Source of the DNA: CAZIPZ01 sp964541075
Lineage (GTDB): Bacteria; Acidobacteriota; Terriglobia; 20CM-2-55-15
Reading direction: 5' to 3'
Length of the DNA stretch: 13,652 nt
Assembly: GCA_964541075.1 (NCBI GenBank)
Contig: CAZIPZ010000103.1
Span: 1 to 13,652, forward strand
Each line of letters begins with the position of its first letter. Position 1 is the stretch's first letter. The notes beneath the pieces were generated by a model. It did no database searches. It had not been told where the DNA came from and was given only the letters and a program-made list of their open reading frames with translations. Positions 1 through 7,071 of the stretch are shown piece after piece. Both the position numbers and the translations under genes were made by a program.

Positions 1-2241
1 ATTCGATTGGCTCAGGGCGGGGTTATTCCTCAAAATATCTCGCCTTCTTCCAACAAACGCCTGGTCCAAACTGTACAGAGTGATTGCGCGGTCGTCAGAG
101 GTGCCTGCAACGCCGTCTCGTCCCGGATCGGTTCCGTTGACGGGAATGCTGTATGCGGAATAGGGAATTGCGTCATTATTCAACTGGAACCGGTCTTTTT
201 CGAACTTTCGAACCACATTGATTCGCAGCGAGAAGTCCGTAAAGAGCTCTCGATCAAGACCGACGGTGTATTCGTCGGTGTGTGGGAACTTCAGGTCTCC
301 GCCGACGTCGCGGTTGATTCCGCCTGTGACGCTTACTGGCGTGAGGCCGGCAGGATTAAATGTGCAATTGGTGCGATAGCAATTCAATCCCGGGTTGATT
401 CCATCCCAGTTGTAACGAATCTTTGTCATCGTCATCGGGTTCACGGATGAAGCGATGGAAGACTCAGGGTTCATTGTGTACCGGCCATAGCTCGCTTTCA
501 ACGCAGTTTTGCCGTTGCCCAGCAAGTCATAAATGACTGATAAGCGTGGCACGGGCCCGCTGAGCGTTTGGAGTTCGCGGCCGGGGACAGCAAGTCTGGA
601 CTGGAATGGACCGATGCCCGTTTTTTCCTGATCGGGATAGTGCGGGGTGGTTAAATCGATGCGCCAGCCAAGATTCAGCGTGAGTTTGTTATTAACCTTC
701 CACGTGTCATTGATGAACGTCGCATTCGTCCTCATCCGATTATCGATTGTGAACGGGCCATCGTATGTATCGATAAACGCCGGCGTTCTAAATCCGTTGC
801 GGTAATACAGAACGATCTGGCCAACAGTTCCATACTGTTCGGAAGGATTGTGATAAACGTCTCGCGTGAATCCAGTCTTGATGTTATGGGATCCAGTAAT
901 GAAGTTATCGGTCAGGATGGAGACTTTGAAACTGTACTGCCAGCGATGACGGCGATTGGTGTTCAGACCGGCTGTTGACCCACCAAGCAAACCCGTACTC
1001 TCAGAGGTTCCACCGGAATTTCCCCCTCGAACCAGCTGTGTGTCCAGATCGCGGCGCGAGTACTCGTTCACCCGTGTTGTGTACACCGTCTTGTTTCGCC
1101 ACGTGCTGTAAGTCACATCCAGGGCGATACGGCTGTTGATTGTTGAATTCCATTGTCCTTTGTTCGTCCAGGTCGGATACGTTTGGCGGTACGTCGAATC
1201 TGCGTTGAAGTATTGCGCAGTTGGTCCGAAACCGCTGCGGTAAGGCTGATGTTTGTCGGTCCAGTTCAGCATCATATTCAGCTGGTTGTTTGCATTCAGC
1301 TGATAGTTCAACTTTGTTGTCGCCGATGGAAGCTTCGTAACAAAGACCTGATCTTCATTTGAAGCGAAATCCTCGACGTACGTCCCGATCGGTTTGTCCC
1401 TGCAGCCTTTCTCGTCGGGACATCCGCCCTTCTTGAAACCTGGCGAAAAGATCTGCGGCGTGTTGTTGCGGGCGGAGAAGTACCACCAGAACTTGTCCTT
1501 CTTAATAGGACCGCCGATGTCAGGATTGAAATCGACGTAACGCTTCACGCGGTTGGTGTTGGTCAAACCAAAAGCGCGCAATCTGTCGTTCAGGTTCGAG
1601 CCTTGAAGCTTCGGGGTTTGCAGATAGCCTTCGATTCCTCCATGAAAACTGTTGCTGCCTGTCTTCACGATGGAATTGGAATACATTCCGGCTACGGGGA
1701 TCTCAGCGCTCTTACTGGCCGCGACAATCTGCACCTCTTCCATTGCTCCGAAATCACCGAAGACGTTGACAGTCACAACGCCATCGATCATGCGGTACGA
1801 GTTTCCATCGGTTCCATAGGTTCTGAAACCCGGATCGGTGCCCATCTGACTGCCGCCAACGTCATACTTTCTCATCATGATGCCGGGCGCCATTCCCATG
1901 GTGCCCATCATGTCCCGGCCCGTCGGAAGATCCGAGAGCAACTCCGGTGTGAGATTTACAGCGAGAGTTGCGCTTTGCACGTCGACCACGGGCGAAGATC
2001 CGGTGACGGTGATCGTTTCAGACTGGCTCGCAACCTCCAACGCGACATTGATCGTCGCCGTAAATCCGCCTGTAATTTGGATTCCTTCGCGGATAAGAGT
2101 GCTGAAGCCGGGTAGTTCGAACTTCACAGANNNNNNNNNNNNNNNNNNNNNNNNNNNNNNNNNNNNNNNNNNNNNNNNNNNNNNNNNNNNNNNNNNNNNN
2201 NNNNNNNNNNNNNNNNNNNNNNNNNNNNNNACAAGTTTCAT
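1..2241 (-). CDS. TonB-dependent receptor, Oar-like (partial; interrupted by an assembly gap)
   Basis: The minus strand is open from 2130 down to 1 (710 codons, no stop). It resumes beyond the gap as a start codon at 2241 encoding Met-Lys-Leu, preceded by a GGGGGA Shine-Dalgarno 5 bases upstream. The part just after the gap contains ELPGF, the usual end of a carboxypeptidase-regulatory-like domain. It continues through SETITVTGSSPVVDVQ and DLPTGRD, typical of the plug entrance, then a plug (YRMIDGVV) and many alternating beta-strand segments such as WWYFSARN, LNLGWRIDLTTP and FSLRINVVRKFEKD. This is the layout of Oar-like outer-membrane receptors, which are often 1000 residues or more; the C-terminal barrel lies outside the window. 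The substrate cannot be read from sequence. Acidobacteriota carry many such paralogues, usually linked to uptake of glycans or peptides. The signal peptide is hidden in the gap. The family call is firm; the full length and the joining across the gap are not. Confidence 0.9.
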   Translation of the reverse strand, partial: MKLXXXXXXXXXXXXXXXXXXXXXXXXXXXXXXXXXXSVKFELPGFSTLIREGIQITGGFTATINVALEVASQSETITVTGSSPVVDVQSATLAVNLTPELLSDLPTGRDMMGTMGMAPGIMMRKYDVGGSQMGTDPGFRTYGTDGNSYRMIDGVVTVNVFGDFGAMEEVQIVAASKSAEIPVAGMYSNSIVKTGSNSFHGGIEGYLQTPKLQGSNLNDRLRAFGLTNTNRVKRYVDFNPDIGGPIKKDKFWWYFSARNNTPQIFSPGFKKGGCPDEKGCRDKPIGTYVEDFASNEDQVFVTKLPSATTKLNYQLNANNQLNMMLNWTDKHQPYRSGFGPTAQYFNADSTYRQTYPTWTNKGQWNSTINSRIALDVTYSTWRNKTVYTTRVNEYSRRDLDTQLVRGGNSGGTSESTGLLGGSTAGLNTNRRHRWQYSFKVSILTDNFITGSHNIKTGFTRDVYHNPSEQYGTVGQIVLYYRNGFRTPAFIDTYDGPFTIDNRMRTNATFINDTWKVNNKLTLNLGWRIDLTTPHYPDQEKTGIGPFQSRLAVPGRELQTLSGPVPRLSVIYDLLGNGKTALKASYGRYTMNPESSIASSVNPMTMTKIRYNWDGINPGLNCYRTNCTFNPAGLTPVSVTGGINRDVGGDLKFPHTDEYTVGLDRELFTDFSLRINVVRKFEKDRFQLNNDAIPYSAYSIPVNGTDPGRDGVAGTSDDRAITLYSLDQAFVGRRRDILRNNPALSQSN
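2131..2230. other. Assembly gap (100 N)
   Basis: Exactly 100 N bases lie inside the receptor gene. At face value only about 33 codons would be missing. However, an Oar-like N-terminus needs a signal peptide plus most of a carboxypeptidase-regulatory-like domain, together roughly 80-100 residues. The 100 N is therefore probably a placeholder of arbitrary length rather than a measured gap. Confidence 0.95.
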
Positions 2242-2448
2242 GATTTCCCCCAAAAGAAGATGTTTTTGGCTTTCTTACTGAGCCTTTTTGCGCTGCACAC
2301 TGCGCCGCGCAGACTCTATATCGACGCCATCACAAAATAGGTCCTGTTTTTGGCGTAGAAAGAATCACGGTGAACCTATAAGAAACAGACAAAAAACGCA
2401 AAATATTTGGCGGCTCTTGGAGATCGACGGAAATCAATGGAAAGGGAT
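2242..2448. other. Intergenic region upstream of the receptor gene
   Basis: This region of about 200 bases lies between the stop of the propeller gene and the receptor start, both on the minus strand. It holds the receptor's G-rich Shine-Dalgarno (2246-2251), an odd 13-base palindrome, CTGCGC-C-GCGCAG (2300-2312), which could be an operator, and a weak terminator-like hairpin near 2391-2412. I found no clearly matched -35/-10 pair for the receptor. No small ORF is convincing. Confidence 0.5.
2391..2412 (-). terminator. Weak intrinsic terminator candidate after the propeller gene
   Basis: Read on the minus strand, an imperfect A/T-rich stem (CGC-C-AA pairing with TT-T-GCG, one mismatch, 4-base loop) is followed directly by six T. 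It lies about 37 bases beyond the stop of the propeller gene. The stem is short and mismatched, so termination would be inefficient if it occurs. Confidence 0.3.
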
Positions 2449-3636
2449 CTAACGTCTCGTCTCTGGAATTGATTGAATTGCTCGATTGGTTGGAGGGTTT
2501 CCTGTGCTTGCGGTTCCATTGAGATCGTTATTGCTCTGTGTCGAGCTGATACGTTTGAACACGAGGTAGTAATCGGATTGGCCTCGCAGAAACAACCGGG
2601 CAACGGAGCCGGCAACCTTGTCCGTTCCGGTGTCTTTTTCAAGCCCCAGGACCTGAGGATACCAAGGCCCGCCCTCCAAGATTTTCAGTGGTGTTGTCCA
2701 CTGTGATGGATCGTGCAGCACTGGTGAAAAGGCGATATAGATTCCCTCTTGCGTCCAACTTGAATCCACAGCGCGATTGAGCAGCATCACGTATTGATTG
2801 AGAAATGTGTTCCAGTGAACCGATGGCCCCCAGAAGGAATCGACCTGGCCGGAATCATCGTGCCACGAAACTACAGCTGGATAAATAGGTTGTGGACCAA
2901 CGGAAGGCCGCGTTTGAAATCGGGATTGCGGGCGACCCCAGACTCCGCGATTCCAGATTTCAAGATTGCCTCGAGGAGTATCGCGCTGCGACCACAGCAT
3001 TCGAGCCACGACGACGCCTTGCCTGGATGCCGGTCCGACGTAACTGCTGAAAAAAAAGTAAGCATCGGTCTGATCGTTATTCAGAATGACAGTGAAGTCG
3101 CCGAAACCTCCCACAAAAAACTCATTCGGCGTGCCACAATCTGCCCGACTCATCGGCGCTTCCAGAATGATGCCGAGGTCTTCCCAGGAAAGCCCGTTGT
3201 CAAAGGAACGCGCTGCGCCGATTCGGGGCGCTGTCTTGTTTATTTTCCCGCAAAGTCCCAGGGGTTCGTGATGGTAGTATCCGTACAGCGTTCCGCTGGA
3301 ATCTTGAAGAACGGACTCCATCCATCGGCCCCCGTTGACGCTGTTCGAAAAACGAACTGGCTGCGTCGACCGGAGTCGGCGGAATGAAATGCCCTGGCTG
3401 ATACTGGGGATCGCCCACGAAGTCAACACGTACAGGCGGTTTCGTCCCTCTTCATACTGCCAAAATGCGGGGCTGTTTGAATCAACCGCTCCAGGAAGCT
3501 GCACAGAGGGAGCGGGAACCACATCCACCCTGGGAATTAAGGTTGAATTTGGAAGCTGCTGTGCGGGTGCTCGAAGTGTTGACGCGTATGCGAGACAGAT
3601 ACCTGAGATCAGGATTGCTTTAAATCGTATCGACAT
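2449..3636 (-). CDS. Secreted beta-propeller protein, glycoside-hydrolase/sialidase-like
   Basis: This 395-residue protein starts with a signal peptide (MSIRFKAILISGICLAYAS, then a likely cleavage before or near APAQQ), so it is exported. The mature part has the feel of a five-bladed propeller such as GH43 or sialidase-like folds. A full Asp-box (S-F-D-N-G-L-S-W, residues 144-151) is followed later by GPSVHWN, YVMLLNRA, IYIAFSPVLHDPSQW and WYPQVLG, which resemble blade motifs of glycan-acting propellers. I cannot assign catalytic residues or a substrate. The C-terminal 25 residues are Asn/Thr/Ser/Pro-rich and look disordered. I chose the ATG at 3636 because it begins a clean signal peptide and has GGAAG about 10 bases upstream; a TTG at 3669 would add 11 residues. 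The gene diverges from the membrane glycosyltransferase, which hints at shared work on surface glycans. The fold is a moderate call; the function is open. Confidence 0.7.
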   Translation of the reverse strand: MSIRFKAILISGICLAYASTLRAPAQQLPNSTLIPRVDVVPAPSVQLPGAVDSNSPAFWQYEEGRNRLYVLTSWAIPSISQGISFRRLRSTQPVRFSNSVNGGRWMESVLQDSSGTLYGYYHHEPLGLCGKINKTAPRIGAARSFDNGLSWEDLGIILEAPMSRADCGTPNEFFVGGFGDFTVILNNDQTDAYFFFSSYVGPASRQGVVVARMLWSQRDTPRGNLEIWNRGVWGRPQSRFQTRPSVGPQPIYPAVVSWHDDSGQVDSFWGPSVHWNTFLNQYVMLLNRAVDSSWTQEGIYIAFSPVLHDPSQWTTPLKILEGGPWYPQVLGLEKDTGTDKVAGSVARLFLRGQSDYYLVFKRISSTQSNNDLNGTASTGNPPTNRAIQSIPETRR

Positions 3637-3724
3637 TAAGATTGTTCTTCCAATAACGCCATAACTCAACTTACGTGGCGGTCATTCTTTTCGTTACAAG
3701 AAATCGAGAAATTTTCCAAGAAGA

Positions 3725-3753
3725 TTGCACGACGCGGCGCCGTTCTCTATACT
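3725..3753 (+). promoter_or_regulatory. Sigma-70-type promoter of the glycosyltransferase gene
   Basis: TTGCAC (3725-3730) and TATACT (3748-3753) are separated by exactly 17 bases, each matching consensus at 5 of 6 positions. Transcription should start near 3760, only about 5-6 bases before the ATG at 3766. The spacer contains an 8-base palindrome, CGGCGCCG (3735-3742), which could bind a regulator. Confidence 0.7.
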
Positions 3754-3765
3754 CGCGGCAACAAA

Positions 3766-5646
3766 ATGACCGAGCGTGTTCGGCAACTCGTTTATTTCAT
3801 TAAGGCCTCACCATGGACAACTGTGGGACTCGCTTCCGTGTTTGCAGTACAGTTCATTTGTTTCTACTGGTGGGCTTCCAGTTCCTATTACTTCTCAGGC
3901 GATTGTCTCTTCTATTTTTCGCGGCAGATCACCTCTTATAGGGAGCTGTGGACAAGACTGATACACGTCGACGAGCTTTATCAATATCGTCCTTTACCTT
4001 ACGTCTTCTTTTCTTTTGTCCTTTATCCACTTTTTGGGGCGGCGCCGAGTCCTTATCACGCATTCAGCTATGTGATGAGCCTGATCAATATTCTGCTGGT
4101 CTGCGGTTGCTGCTATTTTTGGCTGTCGCGTGACCTAAAAGCCGCCTTGATCGCCTCCGTTTTCTTACTCCTAAATCCCATAAACTTTTTCCTGTCTTAT
4201 GGTCTCGCTTACCTGGATATGTTTCTCGCCGCCTTCTTCTACTTTCTTGCGCTGATTCTCATCCTTGCCGATGTAAAGCACGCGCCAATACTCGCCCCAG
4301 TTTTGACAGTATTAGCATTGCTTTCTAAAGAACACTGCGTTCTTCTTCCGGCCCATGCATCGATGATCTTGCTGGCAACCGGTTTGTCCATGCGACAAAC
4401 GCTGTCGAGGACAAGAAACGTTTGGTTGGTTCTGGCGGCCTACACCATCTTCCAATTGGTGATGCGACAGGGGGCCGTATTTGCGCCTGAAACTGCAAGC
4501 AGCAACCTCAAATTTGAATTTTCTCTGGCGCGACTCGAGTTGCTGATCAAAGGGATTAAACCGGCGATTTATTTCCCCGAAAGCACCTACCTGAATGACT
4601 ATCTTGGCCATCATCGACGGCTGATTCGTCTCGCATTTGTGTATCCCTGGATTGGTATGATCGTCTGGTCGGCGTATCGACGCCACAAAATCGCTCTTTC
4701 GGGCCTGCTCTGGGCGCCGATAGCGCTGCTGCCAGTTGCTTTTATTCGGTTTCCTCCGTTCCCGCGACACTACTACTTCGCGCTGCCCGGAGTCGCAATT
4801 CTATTTGTATCCGTGGTTCGGAACACTCGAGTAGCGGCATGCCTTGCAGCCATCTTCGCCCTTGTGACAATCACAAGCGTTTCCATGTACGCAAACACGT
4901 CATGGATTGTCGAAGGTTCCAGTCAAACAAAAAAGTATTTCAGGGAAATCGAAGCTATAACGGCTCGGACCGGCCGCACCAGTTTTTATGTCCTTAGCGA
5001 AGGCGACCCGAATTTTCGGTGGCACATCGACAGCGGTGTGCCGCTAAACGAATTCATGACTGAGAATGTGTCCTTTCGATTCGCTGCCGATTCCACGCCT
5101 CTGCCAATGGAGCCGGTCCTGTCGAATTCGTTCAATATCATCCGTGCAACCTGGGCGGGAATTGATGTTGTTCCCCTCGGGGATGGACGCTTTCCGCGGA
5201 TTCGCGATTCGGATCTATGTGGACCGATTCGCACTCTCATGGGGTCCGAAGGGGATTGCGCCATTTACTTCAGGGGCGTTCCATTAGAAGAAGGGGATAC
5301 GCCTCTCGGGGAACCTCCAAACGGAAAACCGATTTTCGCGCGTGGCGACGAAGCCCTTCTGAGGTCGCGTACAACCGCTTTCTTGGGCGGCAGCACAGGC
5401 ATCAAAGTTAATGCGATTCTGACAGCATCAAAGGAGTCCGCCGACGGTGTAAGCGTGCAGGTCTATCGGGTGCTGAACGGAACATTCATCAACGTCTTTG
5501 AACAGAATATCCGGCCCGGCGAGACGGTTCATTTGAAAAAGGTCCTCAGCGCGTTGAGCCCCTCGATCTTTGTACTGAGGATAGGGCCCGGCCCGAATGG
5601 AAATGAGTTGGGAGACTGGGTGGCCTGGCGCACAGCGCCGTCATAG
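3766..5646 (+). CDS. Polytopic membrane glycosyltransferase-like protein (GT-C fold, TMTC/ArnT-like)
   Basis: This 626-residue inner-membrane protein has about 11-12 hydrophobic segments between residues 18 and 376 (first at 18-38, last at 356-376), followed by a soluble C-terminal region of about 245 residues that is probably periplasmic. Features shared with GT-C enzymes of the TMTC/ArnT type are an acidic residue in the first outer loop (D46 in SGDCLFYF), a YRPLPY motif (74-79), and LALLSKEH (183-190) in a membrane segment. Such enzymes move sugars from polyprenyl-phosphate donors to lipids or proteins. The donor and acceptor here are unknown. TMTC proteins usually end in TPR repeats; this one instead has a beta-rich tail without visible repeats. 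The start is supported by the promoter close upstream; there is no Shine-Dalgarno, so initiation is probably leaderless. No strong terminator follows in the 74 bases before the convergent tRNA gene. Confidence 0.75.
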   Translation: MTERVRQLVYFIKASPWTTVGLASVFAVQFICFYWWASSSYYFSGDCLFYFSRQITSYRELWTRLIHVDELYQYRPLPYVFFSFVLYPLFGAAPSPYHAFSYVMSLINILLVCGCCYFWLSRDLKAALIASVFLLLNPINFFLSYGLAYLDMFLAAFFYFLALILILADVKHAPILAPVLTVLALLSKEHCVLLPAHASMILLATGLSMRQTLSRTRNVWLVLAAYTIFQLVMRQGAVFAPETASSNLKFEFSLARLELLIKGIKPAIYFPESTYLNDYLGHHRRLIRLAFVYPWIGMIVWSAYRRHKIALSGLLWAPIALLPVAFIRFPPFPRHYYFALPGVAILFVSVVRNTRVAACLAAIFALVTITSVSMYANTSWIVEGSSQTKKYFREIEAITARTGRTSFYVLSEGDPNFRWHIDSGVPLNEFMTENVSFRFAADSTPLPMEPVLSNSFNIIRATWAGIDVVPLGDGRFPRIRDSDLCGPIRTLMGSEGDCAIYFRGVPLEEGDTPLGEPPNGKPIFARGDEALLRSRTTAFLGGSTGIKVNAILTASKESADGVSVQVYRVLNGTFINVFEQNIRPGETVHLKKVLSALSPSIFVLRIGPGPNGNELGDWVAWRTAPS

Positions 5647-5720
5647 CGAGCTTCATTCAGAGAAGGCAAACAAAGGAACTTGGTAAGAAACAACCTCTAA
5701 GTACTTTTGTTTTCAATGGA

Positions 5721-5793
5721 AGCCGGCGAGCGGACTTGAACCGCTGACCTGCTGATTACGAATCAGCTGCTCTACCAACTGAGCTACGCCGGC
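5721..5793 (-). tRNA. tRNA-Thr (anticodon CGT)
   Basis: The minus strand folds into a complete cloverleaf of 73 bases. It has a perfect 7-bp acceptor stem (GCCGGCG/CGCCGGC), a D arm (GCTC/GAGC with GTTGGTA in the loop), an anticodon stem GCTGA/TCAGC with loop TTCGTAA, a 5-base variable loop, and a T arm AGCGG-TTCAAGT-CCGCT. The anticodon CGT reads ACG (Thr). The discriminator is T, and the next bases are TCC, so the CCA end is not encoded and must be added. The gene lies convergent to the glycosyltransferase gene. Confidence 0.95.
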
Positions 5794-5822
5794 AAAAAAA
5801 TGCTCACCCTAACGGGTGAGCA
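5794..5822 (-). terminator. Intrinsic terminator directly abutting the 5' end of tRNA-Thr
   Basis: On the minus strand, TGCTCACCC and GGGTGAGCA form a perfect 9-bp stem with a 4-base loop (GTTA), followed at once by seven T (5800-5794). The base after the T run is the first base of the tRNA. By form this is a strong rho-independent terminator for transcripts arriving from the recX-to-DUF6599 operon or from the promoter at 5886-5914, yet the tRNA lies immediately beyond it. Confidence 0.8.
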
Positions 5823-5880
5823 ATAGTGGTAAAGAGAAAAAGGATCAAAACCTCGGAGTTGAGGTTTTTAGCTCCAATGC
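5794..5880 (-). ncRNA. Putative small RNA or attenuated leader upstream of tRNA-Thr
   Basis: A transcript from the promoter at 5886-5914 would begin near 5880 and reach the T run at 5794, about 86 bases. It would contain a first hairpin (AAAACCTC, 6-base loop, GAGGTTTT; 5847-5868), a pyrimidine-rich single-stranded stretch, then the terminator hairpin. TTGGAG near the 5' end could pair with CTCCGA, which overlaps the first hairpin, so two alternative folds exist. No ORF with a start and Shine-Dalgarno is evident. I do not recognise an RNA family. It may be a free-standing small RNA or a regulated leader of the tRNA. This is inference from structure alone. Confidence 0.4.
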
Positions 5881-5885
5881 CACTT

Positions 5886-5914
5886 AATTTAAATTTGGGG
5901 GTGGGGCTTGTCAA
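5886..5914 (-). promoter_or_regulatory. Sigma-70-type promoter driving the tRNA-Thr leader
   Basis: The minus strand carries a perfect TTGACA (5914-5909), a 17-base spacer and TAAATT (5891-5886). Expected transcription start is about 5879, upstream of the hairpin-rich leader and tRNA-Thr. A weaker alternative, TTGATC with 17 bases to TATTGC, lies inside the leader and would start within the terminator hairpin. Confidence 0.6.
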
Positions 5915-5986
5915 CGAATTATTTTTCGCTTTTTTCAAAGCCTTAAAAGGATTGATTTTACCTCCAGCGCATGAAATGAATCGAAT

Positions 5987-7066
5987 TCATTCGCCGAGTT
6001 CCTTCCTTGTAAGTCCTTCTGTTAATTTAAGTTGTATGATTTCCATGTCCGCGGATCGATCAAACACACGATCCGGAAAACGCGACTTCACATAGACTCT
6101 CAGACCGCCAAAACTCAACCCTGCGACCAGGGTGAATAACAGTGCTATTCCGGTGAAAGAAAAGATCGTCAGGATGACTGTTCGCAAAGAAATGTCGGGA
6201 CGAGGTTCGTTCCATGTCACTTGAGATTCGTAATTGGTTGTCTTCAAGATAGACTCCGCAACCGAAACATCGCGCGAACCGCGAAGCAAGGCGATAAGCG
6301 GTCCGGTTCTCTTGCGAAATGGCGACTCATCCGGCTTTTCGGCGTCCCATTGATCCGCATATTTCTTGGCGACTTGCTGAGTGGGATATAGCAGAAGCAC
6401 CAATTGGGCGGCCTTACCATCAATTCGATAATCGGCGGTCGCGACTTCCACGCTGTCGTCAAAACCCAGAGTTGCTGGATCCAATCCCAGTTTGGGACTG
6501 ATGCCCTCGGGATCCAATACATATTTGTCCGTGTCCGGCACGAGGTTTTCTGGAGGCAGAAGATTCGACACCGGAGGTTTTTGGGAGCGGCCAAAGATGT
6601 TCTGAGAGACAATTTGGCCTAGAGCTTCTGTCGCATCCGCGTTGCCTTCCAGCTTCACAAGATATTTTGATTGCCAGATGAAGGTGCGGTTGGAGATCCG
6701 AAAGCTCTCGGAGCCAAATGCGAGCCGTGCGAACCCGGATTGATTGGAGTCGCGTTCCGAAGTAAACAAGCCGTAAGCCGCACTCGTGTCGATCATTTCG
6801 TAGAGCGTGAGCTTGACCTTGCCTTCAGGTCCCATCCAATCCTGTACAGACGCCCCGGCTAATCCATAGTGGTTTATAGCATTTGCGCGCCTTCCTGCGA
6901 TTGTGTTGATGGTCCCCTCATCATACTCCGCGACAGCGGATGAAGGCGTCCAGGCTGGTGTTCCGCTAATGGCTTTAAGAATGGAGTCTCTCGATTGGGC
7001 TTCAACGGCTGCTGCAAAAACAAACAGACACAGCAAGGCCCTGAACCAACTTTCTTTCAACGCCAT
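5987..7066 (-). CDS. DUF6599-like exported protein with C-terminal membrane anchor
   Basis: This protein has up to 359 residues. It begins with a signal peptide (hydrophobic LCLFVFAAAVEAQ, residues 12-24) and ends with one transmembrane segment (about 299-322) followed by a basic, probably cytoplasmic tail of about 37 residues ending in LTRKELGE. The large middle part is therefore likely periplasmic. Segments such as VKLTLYEMIDTSAAYGLFTSE, YLVKLEG and VLLLYPTQQVAKKYADQW resemble DUF6599-type proteins of Acidobacteriota; I recall the family only by its general pattern and no function is known to me. The gene starts 3 bases after the amidase stop and is probably the last gene of the recX/alaS operon, so a cell-envelope role is plausible. 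The start is ambiguous: AGGAG (7071-7067) touches the ATG at 7066 with no spacer, but is 6 bases from a TTG at 7060 (codon 3). Confidence 0.7.
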   Translation of the reverse strand: MALKESWFRALLCLFVFAAAVEAQSRDSILKAISGTPAWTPSSAVAEYDEGTINTIAGRRANAINHYGLAGASVQDWMGPEGKVKLTLYEMIDTSAAYGLFTSERDSNQSGFARLAFGSESFRISNRTFIWQSKYLVKLEGNADATEALGQIVSQNIFGRSQKPPVSNLLPPENLVPDTDKYVLDPEGISPKLGLDPATLGFDDSVEVATADYRIDGKAAQLVLLLYPTQQVAKKYADQWDAEKPDESPFRKRTGPLIALLRGSRDVSVAESILKTTNYESQVTWNEPRPDISLRTVILTIFSFTGIALLFTLVAGLSFGGLRVYVKSRFPDRVFDRSADMEIIQLKLTEGLTRKELGE

Positions 7067-7071
7067 CTCCT
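7067..7071 (-). promoter_or_regulatory. Shine-Dalgarno overlapping the amidase stop codon
   Basis: AGGAG on the minus strand includes part of the amidase stop TAG. It is immediately adjacent to the ATG of the DUF6599-like gene and 6 bases upstream of an in-frame TTG. Normal spacing would favour TTG; terminational coupling could favour ATG. Confidence 0.5.

Noticed and set aside
1603..2115. Plus-strand open frame of about 170 codons
   Set aside because: It lies opposite the TonB-dependent receptor, whose minus-strand frame gives a coherent family match across 710 codons. The plus-strand product has no recognisable pattern.
4312..4770. Minus-strand frame of 152 codons within the glycosyltransferase gene
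   Set aside because: Basic, low-complexity product without family resemblance, opposite a well-supported membrane protein.
5721..5793. tRNA-Thr as a phage or island attachment site
   Set aside because: No integrase gene is present and I see no second copy of the tRNA 3' end in the window.
5847..5868. Hairpin with T-rich end as a plus-strand terminator for the glycosyltransferase gene
   Set aside because: The T bases form part of the stem and it lies 200 bases past the stop, beyond the tRNA. It fits better as part of the minus-strand leader.
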